Assembly: GCF_013410105.1 (NCBI RefSeq) | Contig: NZ_JACCCJ010000001.1 | Coordinates: forward strand, 806,001-870,000 | Length of the DNA: 64,000 bases | Reading direction: 5' to 3' | DNA from: Sphingopyxis sp. JAI108 | GTDB lineage: Bacteria; Pseudomonadota; Alphaproteobacteria; Sphingomonadales; Sphingomonadaceae | Shown: in pieces, positions 44,325 to 53,935 of the stretch | How the letters are laid out: each line of letters starts with the position of its first letter | Numbering within the stretch: position 1 is the first letter of the stretch | Notes under the pieces: model-generated | What the model was told of the DNA's origin: nothing | The model's input: the letters and a program-made list of their open reading frames with translations, nothing else | The model's database searches: none | Program-made: the position numbers and the translations under genes

Positions 44325-46580
44325 TTAGGCAAGCGCCGCGTCGGCGCCCATCAGGTTCGGGAAGAAGCCCTCATGCGCCTCGCGAAGTTCCGCCAGCGTC
44401 ACCTGATGGTCGCTGCCCTCGAGTTCGAAGACGATGCGGTCCTTGATCGTGCGGCCCACCGGATCGACCGGCACGTCGGCGCGGCCCGCGGCGTCGAGGA
44501 AGTCGGCGAGGCAGGTGTCGCAGACGGTGACGAGATAGAGGCCCTGATCTTCGCCGAAGAAGCTCTCGGCAATACCGAACGGCTGTTCTTCGCTGACGAG
44601 CACGCCGATGTTCGACTTCAATGCCATTTCGGCGAGCGTCACCGCCATGCCGCCGTCGGACACATCGTGGCAGGCGGTGATCCAGCCGGCGTTGATCGCG
44701 CCGCGGATGAAGTCGCCGGTGCGCTTTTCGCAGCGGAGGTTCACTTCGGGGGGCGGGCCTTCCTCGCGTCCGTGGATTTCGCGCAGCCACACCGACTGGC
44801 CCAAATGCCCGGCGCGTTCGCCGACCGCGAGCACGATGTCGCCGGTGCGCTTGAAGCCGATGCCGACCGCCTTGTTCAGGTCCTCGATCACGCCGACGCC
44901 GCCGATGGCGGGAGTCGGCAGGATTGCGCTGCCGCCGCCGGTCGCCTTGCTCTCGTTATAGAGGCTGACGTTGCCCGAGACGATCGGATAGTCGAGCGCG
45001 ATACACGCCTGCGCCATGCCGTCGAGACAGCCGGTGATCTGCCCCATGATCTCCGGGCGCTGCGGGTTGGCGAAATTGAGGCAGTTGGTGATCGCGAGCG
45101 GCGTCGCGCCGACCGCGCTGATGTTGCGCCAGGTTTCGGCGACCGCCTGCTTGCCGCCCTCGACAGGGTCGGCGTAGCAATAGCGCGGGGTGCAGTCGGT
45201 CGACATCGCGAGCGCGCGGTTGGTGCCGTGGATGCGGACGAGCGCGGCGTCGCCGCCGGTCTGCACCGTGTCGGCGCCGACCTGGCTGTCATATTGTTCC
45301 CAGATCCAGCGGCGCGATGCGATGTCGGGGGTGCCCATCAGCGTCTTGAGGTCGGCGGCGACGTCGGTCGTTTCGGGGACGTTGGCCAGCGGCGCCTGCT
45401 TCGGGGTCGCGACGTGCGGGCGGTCATAAAGCGGCGCGTCGTCGGCGAGCGGGGCGAGCGGGATGTCGCAGACGATCTCGCCATGATGCTCCAGCACCAT
45501 GCGGCCGGTGTCGGTGACGGTGCCGATGACCGCAAAGTCGAGTTCCCATTTGTGGAAGATCGCGGCGGCGAAATCCTCGCGGCCGGGCTTCAGCACCATC
45601 AGCATGCGTTCCTGCGATTCGGACAGCATCATTTCATAGGCGGTCATGCCGGTTTCGCGCTGCGGCACATCGTCCATCTTGAGGTGGAGCCCGACGCCGC
45701 CCTTCGACGCCATTTCGACCGACGAGGAAGTGAGGCCCGCGGCACCCATATCCTGAATCGCGACGATCGCGTCCGACGCCATCAGTTCGAGGCACGCCTC
45801 GATCAGCAATTTTTCGGTGAAGGGGTCGCCGACCTGCACCGTCGGGCGCTTTTCCTCGGCATCCTCGCCGAAGTCCGCGCTCGCCATCGTCGCGCCATGG
45901 ATGCCGTCGCGGCCGGTTTTCGAGCCGACATAGACGATCGGATTGCCGACGCCCGATGCGGCCGAATAGAAGATCTTGTCCTGTTCGGCGACGCCGACGG
46001 TCATCGCGTTGACGAGGATGTTGCCGTCATAGGCCTTGTGGAAATTGACCTCGCCGCCGACCGTGGGGACGCCGACGCAATTGCCATAGCCGCCGATGCC
46101 GTGGACGACGCCCGAGATGAGGTGCTTCATCTTCGGATGGTCGGGGCGGCCGAAGCGCAGCGCGTTGAGGTTCGCCACCGGGCGCGCACCCATGGTGAAG
46201 ACGTCGCGCAGGATGCCGCCGACGCCGGTCGCCGCGCCCTGATAGGGTTCGATGTACGACGGGTGGTTGTGGCTCTCCATCTTGAAGATCGCGGCGAGTT
46301 TCTTGCCCCCTTCGCCTTCGCCGATGTCGATCACGCCGGCGTTCTCGCCGGGGCCGCAGATCACCCAAGGCGCCTCGGTCGGCAGTTTCTTGAGGTGGAG
46401 GCGCGAGCTTTTATAGCTGCAATGCTCGGACCACATGACTGAGAAGATGCCGAGTTCGACAAGGTTCGGTTCGCGCCCGAGCGCGTGCAGGACGTGCTCA
46501 TATTCTTCCGGAGACAGGCCGTGTTCGGCGACGATCTCGGGGGTGATGACGGAGGCGGGCGCGGTTGCGGTCTGAGTCAT
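44325..46580 (-). CDS. purL: Phosphoribosylformylglycinamidine synthase subunit PurL
   Basis: 751 residues, the small multi-subunit form that needs PurQ and PurS. It makes FGAM in purine synthesis. The active-site region [14 protein letters not shown] lies near residue 45-58. [22 protein letters not shown] and [20 protein letters not shown] mark the ATP-binding halves, and [16 protein letters not shown] lies near the C-terminus. purQ and purS are not next to it. Confidence 0.97.
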   Translation of the reverse strand: MTQTATAPASVITPEIVAEHGLSPEEYEHVLHALGREPNLVELGIFSVMWSEHCSYKSSRLHLKKLPTEAPWVICGPGENAGVIDIGEGEGGKKLAAIFKMESHNHPSYIEPYQGAATGVGGILRDVFTMGARPVANLNALRFGRPDHPKMKHLISGVVHGIGGYGNCVGVPTVGGEVNFHKAYDGNILVNAMTVGVAEQDKIFYSAASGVGNPIVYVGSKTGRDGIHGATMASADFGEDAEEKRPTVQVGDPFTEKLLIEACLELMASDAIVAIQDMGAAGLTSSSVEMASKGGVGLHLKMDDVPQRETGMTAYEMMLSESQERMLMVLKPGREDFAAAIFHKWELDFAVIGTVTDTGRMVLEHHGEIVCDIPLAPLADDAPLYDRPHVATPKQAPLANVPETTDVAADLKTLMGTPDIASRRWIWEQYDSQVGADTVQTGGDAALVRIHGTNRALAMSTDCTPRYCYADPVEGGKQAVAETWRNISAVGATPLAITNCLNFANPQRPEIMGQITGCLDGMAQACIALDYPIVSGNVSLYNESKATGGGSAILPTPAIGGVGVIEDLNKAVGIGFKRTGDIVLAVGERAGHLGQSVWLREIHGREEGPPPEVNLRCEKRTGDFIRGAINAGWITACHDVSDGGMAVTLAEMALKSNIGVLVSEEQPFGIAESFFGEDQGLYLVTVCDTCLADFLDAAGRADVPVDPVGRTIKDRIVFELEGSDHQVTLAELREAHEGFFPNLMGADAALA

Positions 46581-46613
46581 GGCGCGCCTTTAGCCGTGCG
46601 CGCGTAAAACGAA

Positions 46614-46647
46614 CAGACCCCATGATGCGAAAACATCATGGGGTCTG
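46614..46647 (-). terminator. Intrinsic terminator upstream of purL
   Basis: Perfect 14-bp stem (CAGACCCCATGATG and complement) around a six-base loop. On the minus strand it is followed by TTCGTTTT. It lies just after the small exported protein gene and isolates it from purL. Confidence 0.85.
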
Positions 46648-46663
46648 CGGTCGGAGCTGGATT

Positions 46664-46960
46664 TTAGCGCGAGGCGAGGGTGGTCGGCTCGACATTGAGC
46701 GGTTCGACGTCGCGGAGCGTGAAGCTGACCTGCTGCGAGCCGACGGTGCCGCGGACGCGGTGGCTGCCGACGCGGAGCGTGAACGGCTTGCCGGTGCGTT
46801 CCTCGACGCCGTTGATCACGCGGGTGTCGCCCACCTTGGTGACGGTATAGCTGTAGGTCGAGCCTTCATGTTCGAAACGCTTGACCGGTTCGTCCTTGGC
46901 GAGCGCGGCGGTCGGCGCCAGCGCGAGCAAGCCAAGGGCAGGGAGAATATAGTTTTTCAT
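46664..46960 (-). CDS. Small exported protein of unknown function
   Basis: 98 residues with a clear signal peptide (MKNYILPALGLLALAPTAALA). The mature part (about 77 residues) is beta-rich: FEHEGSTYSYTVTK, DTRVINGVEERTGKPFTLRV and HRVRGTVGSQQVSFTLRD. No cysteine is present. I do not recognise the family; similar small periplasmic proteins are common in sphingomonads. It has its own terminator. Confidence 0.75.
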   Translation of the reverse strand: MKNYILPALGLLALAPTAALAKDEPVKRFEHEGSTYSYTVTKVGDTRVINGVEERTGKPFTLRVGSHRVRGTVGSQQVSFTLRDVEPLNVEPTTLASR

Positions 46961-47090
46961 GGTGCAAGTCCTTGTCGGTTGAACAAAACTTGCCTTCGAG
47001 CCCCTCTCTTCTTGTGCGGTGCAACATGGCTGGCGACGCGCGCGCCAGCAATTGCAAAAAACCGAAGCGTGATTGCGCGAAGCGAACGGG

Positions 47091-47507
47091 TCAGCCGCCG
47101 CGCGGCATCCAGGCGAGCACAATCCGCGCCGCCGCGCCTGCTGCAAAGCCCGTGGCGAGCGTGCCCCAGGCGATGTCGAGCAAGGTGACCTTGATCGACC
47201 AGATCTTCATCGTCGCATGATTGGTGAGGTCATAGGTCATATAGCAAAAGAAGCCGAACAGGGCGCCCCAAAGCGCCGCGACCTGCCACTTGCCCGCCGT
47301 GAGCGCGGGCGCCACCGCGAATATCTGGATGCCGAGAATATAGAGGGCGTAGAAGATGAGCGCGGGGGCCGGGCGCCATCCGTCCATCAACAGCGCGCCG
47401 ATTTCCGGGCGGTAGATTTTCACGACCATCATCCGGAGCCAGAACGCATCGAGGATGCCGAAAATGATCGCGGTGGCGGCGTAGCTTGCGGCGAATTGCA
47501 GCGTCAT
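47091..47507 (-). CDS. DUF2177-family membrane protein
   Basis: 138 residues with four membrane helices. YAATAIIFGILDAFWLRMM, IGALLMDGWRPAPALIFYAL and GFFCYMTYDLTNHATMKIW are the DUF2177 signatures. It is a predicted inner-membrane protein with no proven function. Its ATG overlaps the stop of the upstream membrane gene (ATGA), so the two are coupled. Confidence 0.9.
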   Translation of the reverse strand: MTLQFAASYAATAIIFGILDAFWLRMMVVKIYRPEIGALLMDGWRPAPALIFYALYILGIQIFAVAPALTAGKWQVAALWGALFGFFCYMTYDLTNHATMKIWSIKVTLLDIAWGTLATGFAAGAAARIVLAWMPRGG

Positions 47508-48169
47508 GGCATTGCTCCGGCTATTCGAGGACGCCTGTTCGCGCCCGCCCATGCCGCGGTTCCCGCGAGCAGCGCATAGGCGAAAAGCATCGTTGCGGGG
47601 ACCGCGAGCGAATAGGCGGGCTCTTTCGGGCCGAACCAGTCGATCGCCTGTACGAGGACGAGCAGCCCGGCGAGGAGCCAGAGCCGGCGGTTGCCGCCCG
47701 GCGCCTCGGTAAGGCGGGCATAATAGAGGAGGGCGCCGCCGATCAGCAGCCCTTCCAGCGGCATCGCGATCATCGGGTGATTCCAGAGGCCGAACCCCAG
47801 CTTCGGCGGCGTACCATAGAGCGTCAGGTCGGGAATATGGACGGGAAGGTCGATGAACCAGTGCGAGACCACGACAAGCGCGGCGCCGATCGCCGCCGCT
47901 TTGCGTTTCGTTGCCAACCAGACGATGACGCCGAACAGTATCGCCCAGACCAGCGTGCCGAGCAGGCTGTGCGTATAGGGCATATGATGAAGGTCCATCG
48001 GGTTCATCGCGGTGATGCCGGGGACGATGCGCATCGCCTCGATCCCCGGGACGAGCAGCACGGCGAAGCCGATGTCGACGAGCTGGGCGGCGACGAACAG
48101 CGTCCCGAGCCCCGCCGCCTTGGGGCGGGCCGCGACGACCAGCGCCGGGGCGAAATGGCCGATGAACAT
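47504..48169 (-). CDS. Polytopic membrane protein, YdjM/metal-dependent-hydrolase-like
   Basis: 221 residues with about seven hydrophobic helices. HFAPALV at the N-terminus, THSLLGTLVWAILFGV and VVSHWFIDLPVH place His and Asp residues as in LexA-binding inner-membrane hydrolase-like proteins (YdjM/YbcI group). Enzyme activity is speculative. It is coupled to the DUF2177 gene and divergent from xseB. Confidence 0.65.
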   Translation of the reverse strand: MFIGHFAPALVVAARPKAAGLGTLFVAAQLVDIGFAVLLVPGIEAMRIVPGITAMNPMDLHHMPYTHSLLGTLVWAILFGVIVWLATKRKAAAIGAALVVVSHWFIDLPVHIPDLTLYGTPPKLGFGLWNHPMIAMPLEGLLIGGALLYYARLTEAPGGNRRLWLLAGLLVLVQAIDWFGPKEPAYSLAVPATMLFAYALLAGTAAWAGANRRPRIAGAMP

Positions 48170-48242
48170 GGCGCGACGCTATAGGGCAAAAACACCACGT
48201 CAAGCTTGACCACGAGGGGGCGAAGGGGCCAAAGCAGGGCGC

Positions 48243-48506
48243 ATGACGGATACCCCCGAACCCGCTGCCGCTCCCGACATCGCCTCGCTGTCGTTCGAAG
48301 CCGCGATGGGCGAGCTTGAAACGATCGTGCGGCGGCTCGAAAGCGGCGACGTCAGCCTCGAGGAATCGGTGATGCTTTACGAGCGCGGCCATGCGCTACG
48401 CGGCCATTGCGAAGCGCGGCTCGCCGCGGCGCAGGCGCGGATCGAACAGGTCAGCCTGGGCGCAGACGGTCGTCCCGCGGGAACCACTCCCTTCGGCGAA
48501 GGCTGA
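48243..48506 (+). CDS. xseB: Exodeoxyribonuclease VII small subunit
   Basis: 87 residues. [27 protein letters not shown] (in pieces: [16 protein letters not shown] and SGDVSLEES) is the XseB core, followed by [19 protein letters not shown]. With XseA it degrades single-stranded DNA. xseA is not adjacent. It lies six bases before ispA, the order found in many proteobacteria. Confidence 0.95.
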   Translation: MTDTPEPAAAPDIASLSFEAAMGELETIVRRLESGDVSLEESVMLYERGHALRGHCEARLAAAQARIEQVSLGADGRPAGTTPFGEG

Positions 48507-48512
48507 TCGGCG

Positions 48513-49433
48513 ATGGCGCTTGCCGACGACCAGCTTTCGCGGGAGACGCAATTGCTGCTTTCGACCCAGGCCGAGGTCGTGGCGGGGATCGACCGGCTGT
48601 TCGACCAGTTGCTGGCGGTGCCCGCCGATCCGCGCGGGCCCCTCTATGAAGCGATGCGCCACGCCGCGATCGCCGGCGGGAAACGGCTGCGTCCGATGCT
48701 CGTCCGTGCCGCGGGCGACCTGTTCCACGTCGATCGCGCGCTGACCCTGCGCGTCGGCGCGGCGGTCGAGGCGATGCACGTCTATTCGCTGATCCACGAC
48801 GATTTGCCGTGCATGGACGATGACGATATGCGCCGCGGCAAGCCGACGGTGCACAAGGCGTTCGACGAGGCGACCGCGGTGCTCGCGGGCGATTCGCTCC
48901 ATGCCCTCGCCTTCGAATGGCTGTGCGACCCGGCGACCAGCGCCGACCCCTTCGTGCGCGGCGAGCTGTGCTGCGAACTTGCGCGCGCCGCGGGGCCGGC
49001 GGGCATGGCGGGCGGGCAGATGATGGATCTCGCCGCCGAAACATCGGATTTCGACCTGCCGACGGTGACCCGGCTCCAGCAACTCAAGACCGGCGCGCTG
49101 ATCGCCTTTTCGGTCGAGGCGGGTGCGATACTGGCGCGCATCCCGCCCGAGGGGCGGCGCCCCTTGCGCGGCTATGCGCGCGACATCGGGCTGGCCTTCC
49201 AGATCGCCGACGACATCATGGATGTCGAAGGCGACGAGGCGCTGGCGGGCAAGGCACTGCACAAGGACGCCGCCGCGGGCAAGGCGACGTTCGTGACGCT
49301 GATGGGGCTGGAGCGCGCGCGCGAACAGGCGACGCTGCTCGTCGAACAAGGGATCCAGCATCTTGCCGGCTTTGGCGAAGAGGCGGCGCTTTTGCGCGCG
49401 ATCGCGCGCTATGTCGTGGAAAGGGACCGTTGA
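48513..49433 (+). CDS. ispA: Farnesyl diphosphate synthase (polyprenyl synthetase)
   Basis: 306 residues. It condenses IPP with DMAPP and GPP. The first Asp-rich motif DDLPCMDDDD begins at residue 96 and the second is DDIMD in FQIADDIMDVEGDEA. GGKRLRPML near 55-63 binds IPP diphosphate. The insertion of two residues in the first motif is typical of bacterial FPP synthases. dxs, often next, is absent here. Its stop overlaps the coaD start (TGATG). Confidence 0.95.
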   Translation: MALADDQLSRETQLLLSTQAEVVAGIDRLFDQLLAVPADPRGPLYEAMRHAAIAGGKRLRPMLVRAAGDLFHVDRALTLRVGAAVEAMHVYSLIHDDLPCMDDDDMRRGKPTVHKAFDEATAVLAGDSLHALAFEWLCDPATSADPFVRGELCCELARAAGPAGMAGGQMMDLAAETSDFDLPTVTRLQQLKTGALIAFSVEAGAILARIPPEGRRPLRGYARDIGLAFQIADDIMDVEGDEALAGKALHKDAAAGKATFVTLMGLERAREQATLLVEQGIQHLAGFGEEAALLRAIARYVVERDR

Positions 49434-49939
49434 TGCGGGTGGGGGTTTATCCGGGCACGTTCGATCCGATCACGCTCGGCCATATGGACATCATCCGTCG
49501 CGGCGCGAAGCTGGTCGACCGGCTGGTCATCGGGGTGACGACGAACATCACCAAATCGCCGATGTTCGACGACGACGAACGGATCGCGATGGTGAAGGCC
49601 GAAGTCGCGTCGATCGAGGGCGATATCCGCGTCGTCGGGTTCAACTCGCTGTTGATGGACTTTGCGGAGCGCGAGGGCGCGACCGTCATCGTTCGCGGGC
49701 TGCGCGCGGTCGCCGACTTCGAATATGAATATCAGATGGCGGGGATGAACCAGCAATTGAACGACCGCATCGAGACGGTGTTCCTGATGGCCGACGTCGG
49801 GTTGCAGCCGATCGCGTCGCGGCTGGTCAAGGAAATCGCGATCTTTGGCGGCGACATCCGGAAATTCGTGACGCCCGCGGTGCGCGAGGCGGTGGTCGGC
49901 CGCATCGCCGAGCGGGGGCTGCTTCAGGGCGAGCGTTGA
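49433..49939 (+). CDS. coaD: Phosphopantetheine adenylyltransferase
   Basis: 168 residues. It transfers AMP to 4'-phosphopantetheine in coenzyme A synthesis. GTFDPITLGH holds the T-x-G-H nucleotidyltransferase motif (His17), and the second signature region is SRLVKEIAIFGGD. The start overlaps the ispA stop. The tail GRIAERGLLQGER is slightly long but normal. Confidence 0.96.
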   Translation: MRVGVYPGTFDPITLGHMDIIRRGAKLVDRLVIGVTTNITKSPMFDDDERIAMVKAEVASIEGDIRVVGFNSLLMDFAEREGATVIVRGLRAVADFEYEYQMAGMNQQLNDRIETVFLMADVGLQPIASRLVKEIAIFGGDIRKFVTPAVREAVVGRIAERGLLQGER

Positions 49940-50026
49940 CACCGATCATTGAGCGTTCAGCTTTTTCCCGCTAGGGCGCGCCAGTCGGGGCGCAAATCCT
50001 GTTTAGTTATCAGAGGCCGATCCAGC

Positions 50027-50827
50027 ATGAAATCTTCCTTCCGCCCCTTGGTTTTGACGGCGATGGCGTTCGGTCTCGCGACGGTCGCCGTCGCGCAGGA
50101 GGTGCCGTCCGCACCCTCGCCGAACCCCGAAAGCAGCCAGCCGGTGCCGCCGGCGGACACGCCGGCACCGGTGGAAACGCCCGCTCCAGCGGCGGAGGCG
50201 ACCGACGCGACGCCCGCGGCAGAGACGCCCGCGGTGCCGGCGATGCCGGCCGACCAATATATGGGCGTCCCCGAATATATGCTCAACCTTGACCTCTCGA
50301 CAGGCGGGCGGGTGGTGATCCAGCTCTATCCCAATGTCGCGCCGAACCATGTCGAGCGCGTCAAGCAACTGGCGCGCGCGGGATTTTACGACGGGATCAA
50401 GTTCCATCGCGTCATCGACGGCTTCATGGCGCAGACGGGCGATCCGACCGCGACGGGGCAGGGCGGGTCGCAGCTTCCCGACCTCAAGGCCGAATTCAAC
50501 CCCACCCCGCACCTGCGCGGCACCCTGTCGATGGCGCGCGCGCAGAGCGAGGACAGCGCGAACAGCCAGTTCTTCATCATGCTCCAGCCGCGCTTCTCGC
50601 TCGACCGACGCTACACCGCCTTCGGCCGCGTCGTGTCGGGGATGCAATATATCGACGCGATCCATAAGGGCGAGCCGCCCGAAGTGATGTCGCGCATGGT
50701 CCAGGTGTCGGTCGCCGCCGACAACAAGCCGGTGCCGCCGGCATCGATGTTGACCGAGACCGTGCCCGCGCCGGCCGTGGTGCCCACCGTAACGGCCGAC
50801 GAGCTCAACGCGCCCATCGCGCAATAA
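50027..50827 (+). CDS. Exported cyclophilin-type peptidyl-prolyl isomerase
   Basis: 266 residues. The signal peptide ends near ATVAVAQ. A long Pro/Ala/Glu linker (about 25-72) precedes the cyclophilin domain (FHRVIDGFMAQTGDPTATG, then QFFIMLQPRFSLD and YTAFGRVVSGM). A short Pro-rich tail follows. It should catalyse proline isomerisation in the periplasm. ATG 50027 gives a normal signal peptide; the frame upstream does not. Confidence 0.93.
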   Translation: MKSSFRPLVLTAMAFGLATVAVAQEVPSAPSPNPESSQPVPPADTPAPVETPAPAAEATDATPAAETPAVPAMPADQYMGVPEYMLNLDLSTGGRVVIQLYPNVAPNHVERVKQLARAGFYDGIKFHRVIDGFMAQTGDPTATGQGGSQLPDLKAEFNPTPHLRGTLSMARAQSEDSANSQFFIMLQPRFSLDRRYTAFGRVVSGMQYIDAIHKGEPPEVMSRMVQVSVAADNKPVPPASMLTETVPAPAVVPTVTADELNAPIAQ

Positions 50828-50851
50828 TCGCGGGAAGGCGCGCGAACCCTC

Positions 50852-51913
50852 ATGCGCGTCGACGCCTTCGATTTCGATCTTCCCAATGAACGCATCGCGC
50901 TGCGTCCCGCGCGGCCGCGCGACGCGGCGCGGATGCTGGTGGTCGAGGGTGGCGAGATGGCCGATGCCGGCGTCGCCGACCTGCCCCAATGGCTTCGCCC
51001 TGGCGATTGCCTCGTCTTCAACGATACGCGCGTCATCCCGGCGCAGCTCGAGGGACGCCGAGGCGTTCGACGTGATGGCGCGCAGAGCGCGCCGGGGGCA
51101 AAAATCGGCGCCACGCTCCACAAGCGTATCGACCTCCGCCGCTGGCAGGCGTTCGTGCGCAACGGCAAGCGGCTGCGCGTCGGCGAGACGGTCGATTTCG
51201 GCGCAGGCGTCGAGGCGGTCGCCGAGGAGCGGCTGGCCGACGGCAGTTTCATTCTCGCCTTCGCCGGCGACGAGCCCGTCGAACTGCTGCTCGAACGCGC
51301 GGGCACGATGCCGCTGCCCCCCTATATCGCGGGCAAGCGCGCGACCGATGCCGATGACCGCAGCGACTATCAGACGATGTTCGCGCGCGAGGACGGCGCG
51401 GTCGCGGCGCCGACCGCGGCGCTGCACTTTACGCCCGCGCTGCTGGATGCGCTGACGGCGGCGGGAGTCGCGACCGAGACGCTGACGCTCCACGTCGGCG
51501 CGGGCACCTTCCTGCCGGTGAAGGCCGACGACACCAAAGACCATGTCATGCACGCCGAATGGGGACGGATCGAACCCGACACGGCCGCGCGGCTCAACGC
51601 CGTGCGCGCGGCTGGCGGCCGGGTGATCGCGGTCGGGACAACGAGCCTGCGCCTGCTCGAAAGCGCGGCGAACGACGACGGCACGATCGCGCCTTTCGCG
51701 GGCGATACCGCCATCTTCATCACGCCGGGTTATCGCTTCAAGGCGATCGACGGCCTGATGACCAACTTCCACCTGCCGCGATCGACCTTGTTCATGCTGG
51801 TCAGCGCGCTGATGGGATTGGAGACGATGCAGGCGGCCTATGCCCACGCGATCAAAGGCGGCTATCGCTTCTACAGCTATGGCGATGCGAGCCTGTTGCT
51901 ACCGGGCCCATAG
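50852..51913 (+). CDS. queA: tRNA preQ1(34) ribosyltransferase-isomerase QueA
   Basis: 353 residues. It uses SAM to make epoxyqueuosine on tRNA. Landmarks are [19 protein letters not shown] at the N-terminus, [28 protein letters not shown], and the C-terminal [19 protein letters not shown]. Its pathway partner tgt lies 10.4 kb away, on the far side of the fibre and c-di-GMP genes. Confidence 0.96.
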   Translation: MRVDAFDFDLPNERIALRPARPRDAARMLVVEGGEMADAGVADLPQWLRPGDCLVFNDTRVIPAQLEGRRGVRRDGAQSAPGAKIGATLHKRIDLRRWQAFVRNGKRLRVGETVDFGAGVEAVAEERLADGSFILAFAGDEPVELLLERAGTMPLPPYIAGKRATDADDRSDYQTMFAREDGAVAAPTAALHFTPALLDALTAAGVATETLTLHVGAGTFLPVKADDTKDHVMHAEWGRIEPDTAARLNAVRAAGGRVIAVGTTSLRLLESAANDDGTIAPFAGDTAIFITPGYRFKAIDGLMTNFHLPRSTLFMLVSALMGLETMQAAYAHAIKGGYRFYSYGDASLLLPGP

Positions 51914-52649
51914 ACGGCCTCCATCCCTTTTCGCTGTCGCAAGTCGGCAGCTTGCGCTGCGCCGAGGCATGTTTGCGGGTTGCCGGCGGCCATCGCGACC
52001 AAATGATAAGTTAATTGCATAGTTCAACGCCGCGATGGCGAAAATTCCCTCCTGATCGCGCTCCTCGGCAATCGGCGCGGTCCTGCGTGCGATGTGTGGG
52101 AGCGAGTCGGACCGCGAATGGCGCGCACCGCTCATCCGGGCGCGCCCGCTTTCAATAAACATATGTTATAAAATATGTTTTTTCTCGACGCCGTGCGTGC
52201 TCAGGAGGGCCAATAACTGGCTTTCCGACTGTTCGATTTCGATACAGTTCGGTCAAAAGCGCGGTTCCGCGAGATCGAGGGGTGGTGGCGCGGCGTTCGT
52301 CTCCCGCGAGGCGACCTGGAGATGCCCCGGTGAAACCGTAGGGCACTAAGCTTTTATAATCGCGCTATTTTGCCCGATATTCTCACCGCTTCCGCTAAGA
52401 ATATAAACTTTAAACTTGTTTCATACGGTCGAGGTTCGGGCTGGCTGTTCCGGAAATCCGGAGCATCTTTAATGTTTTAACCAATCATAAACGGTTGCGC
52501 TGCCGCGCAGCTAGTTTAATTAGTTGTTAACCGCAGGGGACGAGTCGCAGGCTGAAGAGCCTTCTCGGCGGTTGGGGGAGCGAGCAGGGCGCCGTCGCCG
52601 GCGCCTTTCGCTTCTGATGACATGACCAGTCTGAATGAGGGGAATTACC
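51914..52649 (+). other. Long non-coding leader before the fibre operon
   Basis: This 736-bp stretch has no supportable gene. It is much richer in A/T than the rest of the window, especially 52140-52200 and 52350-52530. It contains the terminator-like hairpin at 52157-52183 and a perfect GGCGCCG/CGGCGCC hairpin at 52588-52605 followed by TTT, 45 bp before the first pilin start. GAGGGGAA (52636-52643) is the Shine-Dalgarno. The composition suggests complex promoter control or acquired DNA. Confidence 0.6.
52157..52183 (+). terminator. A/T-rich intrinsic terminator-like hairpin
   Basis: AAACATAT and ATATGTTT (perfect eight-base arms, eight-base loop) are followed by TTT, giving six consecutive T residues in all. 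It lies about 240 bp after queA and could end the queA transcript. The stem is weak in G/C, so termination strength is uncertain. Confidence 0.45.
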
Positions 52650-53201
52650 ATGAAGAAGCTTTTTGCCGTGGCCGCACTGTCGGCCATGCTTTCGACGCCT
52701 GCTTTCGCTGCGGACTCGGATTCGGAATCGTTCGACATCAATGCGAATGTTGCTGAAACCTGCACGATGGAAGGCATCAGCGATATCGAACTCGGTACGC
52801 TGTCGATCAACACCAACGCCGGCAGCAATGCGCTGTTCCTGAATGGCGCGTCGGCCGACAACGCCGGCGAATTCTGGCTGAGCTGCAACGAAAGCAACCG
52901 CATGTCGATCGTTCCGACGCTCGGCAAGCTGAAGAACCAGACCCGTACCCTGCAGCCGGGCGATGACGCCGGCTTCAAGGACACGATCAACTATTCGGTC
53001 GCTGCCCTGAACTATCGCAACGGCTTCCTGCAGCCGTCGTTCAACAGCATCCTCGGCCCGCTGCTCCAGAACCAGAGCCGCGGCGCGATCCATCGCAAGA
53101 TCGACATGGGTGCTGCGGTGACGTTCCTCGGCAACCTCGATGCCCGTCCGCTGGCCGGCACCTACAAGGACACCGTGACGGTTACCGTCACGACGATCTG
53201 A
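52650..53201 (+). CDS. SCPU-like fimbrial major subunit 1
   Basis: 183 residues with a signal peptide (cleavage near STPAFA). The mature protein is beta-rich with Cys38 in AETCTMEG and a second Cys in FWLSCNESNR, the likely disulfide of spore-coat-U-like (SCPU) and chaperone-usher subunits. The C-terminus PLAGTYKDTVTVTVTTI is the donor/terminal strand typical of SCPU proteins. It is a tandem paralogue of the next gene. The ATG at 52650 has AGGGGAA upstream. A role as fibre subunit is inferred from the chaperone and usher that follow. Confidence 0.85.
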   Translation: MKKLFAVAALSAMLSTPAFAADSDSESFDINANVAETCTMEGISDIELGTLSINTNAGSNALFLNGASADNAGEFWLSCNESNRMSIVPTLGKLKNQTRTLQPGDDAGFKDTINYSVAALNYRNGFLQPSFNSILGPLLQNQSRGAIHRKIDMGAAVTFLGNLDARPLAGTYKDTVTVTVTTI

Positions 53202-53210
53202 TCCTGATCG

Positions 53211-53244
53211 CAGGGGAAGGGCTCCGCCCTTCCCCTGTTTCTTT
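53211..53244 (+). terminator. Intrinsic terminator between the two pilin genes
   Basis: CAGGGGAAGGGC and GCCCTTCCCCTG form a perfect 12-bp stem with a three-base loop, followed by TTTCTTT. It begins nine bases after the first pilin stop. It may be a partial terminator that keeps the first subunit in excess. Confidence 0.85.
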
Positions 53245-53288
53245 GCGGATCGCGATGTTCGGGATCCGACCGCCTGGAGAATTACCCC

Positions 53289-53840
53289 ATGAACAAGCTT
53301 CTGATCGCTTCGCTCGGCGCCATGCTCGTCGCGACGCCCGCTTTCGCTGCCGATTCGGACAGCGAATCGTTCGACATCAACGGCAACGTCGCCGAAACCT
53401 GCACGATGGAAGGAATCAGCGACATCGACCTCGGTACGCTGTCGATCGACACGACCGCAGGCTCGGGCGCGCTGCTCATCAATGACACGTCGGCCGACGA
53501 AACCAGCCCGTTCTGGGTCAGCTGCAACGAGAGCAACCGCATGCTGATCGACGCCGACCTCGGCGTGCTGAAGAACCAGACGCGCACCGTGCAGGCGGGC
53601 GACGATGCCGGCTTCAAGGACACGATCAACTATTCGGTCCGTGCGCTGAACTATTTTAACGGCGGCGCTGGCCCGGAGCATAATTCGGCCAACGGTTCGA
53701 CCGGCCAAAACACGATCCGCGGCGCGATCCATCGCCAGGTCGAACTGCGCGCGCGCGTTCGTGCCAACGAAAACACCGATGCCCGTCCGCTGGCGGGCGA
53801 ATATCAGGACACCGTCACGGTCACCGTGACGACGATCTGA
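53289..53840 (+). CDS. SCPU-like fimbrial subunit 2
   Basis: 183 residues with a signal peptide (near ATPAFA). It shares long blocks with subunit 1: DSDSESFDIN, NVAETCTMEGISDI, SCNESNRM, LKNQTRT and GDDAGFKDTINYSV. It differs mainly in the 125-150 region. It ends GEYQDTVTVTVTTI. The pair arose by tandem duplication. It lies 87 bp after subunit 1, across a terminator. Confidence 0.85.
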   Translation: MNKLLIASLGAMLVATPAFAADSDSESFDINGNVAETCTMEGISDIDLGTLSIDTTAGSGALLINDTSADETSPFWVSCNESNRMLIDADLGVLKNQTRTVQAGDDAGFKDTINYSVRALNYFNGGAGPEHNSANGSTGQNTIRGAIHRQVELRARVRANENTDARPLAGEYQDTVTVTVTTI

Positions 53841-53863
53841 CGGGATTCGTTAAGCAGATGCGG

Positions 53864-53888
53864 AAGGGGGAGCTTAAGGCTCCCCCTT
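53864..53888 (+). terminator. Attenuator-like hairpin after the second pilin
   Basis: AAGGGGGAGC and GCTCCCCCTT are perfect ten-base arms with the five-base loop TTAAG. Only TC follows, so termination is likely partial. It may lower chaperone and usher expression relative to the pilins. Confidence 0.65.
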
Positions 53889-53935
53889 TCAGTCTGTAGC
53901 GATTGTTTCTGCAAGCGACCCGGGGGGGATTGGCC

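Noticed and set aside
44277-46442. Long plus-strand open frame opposite purL
   Set aside because: Antisense shadow of purL; its first residues translate a dispersed repeat.
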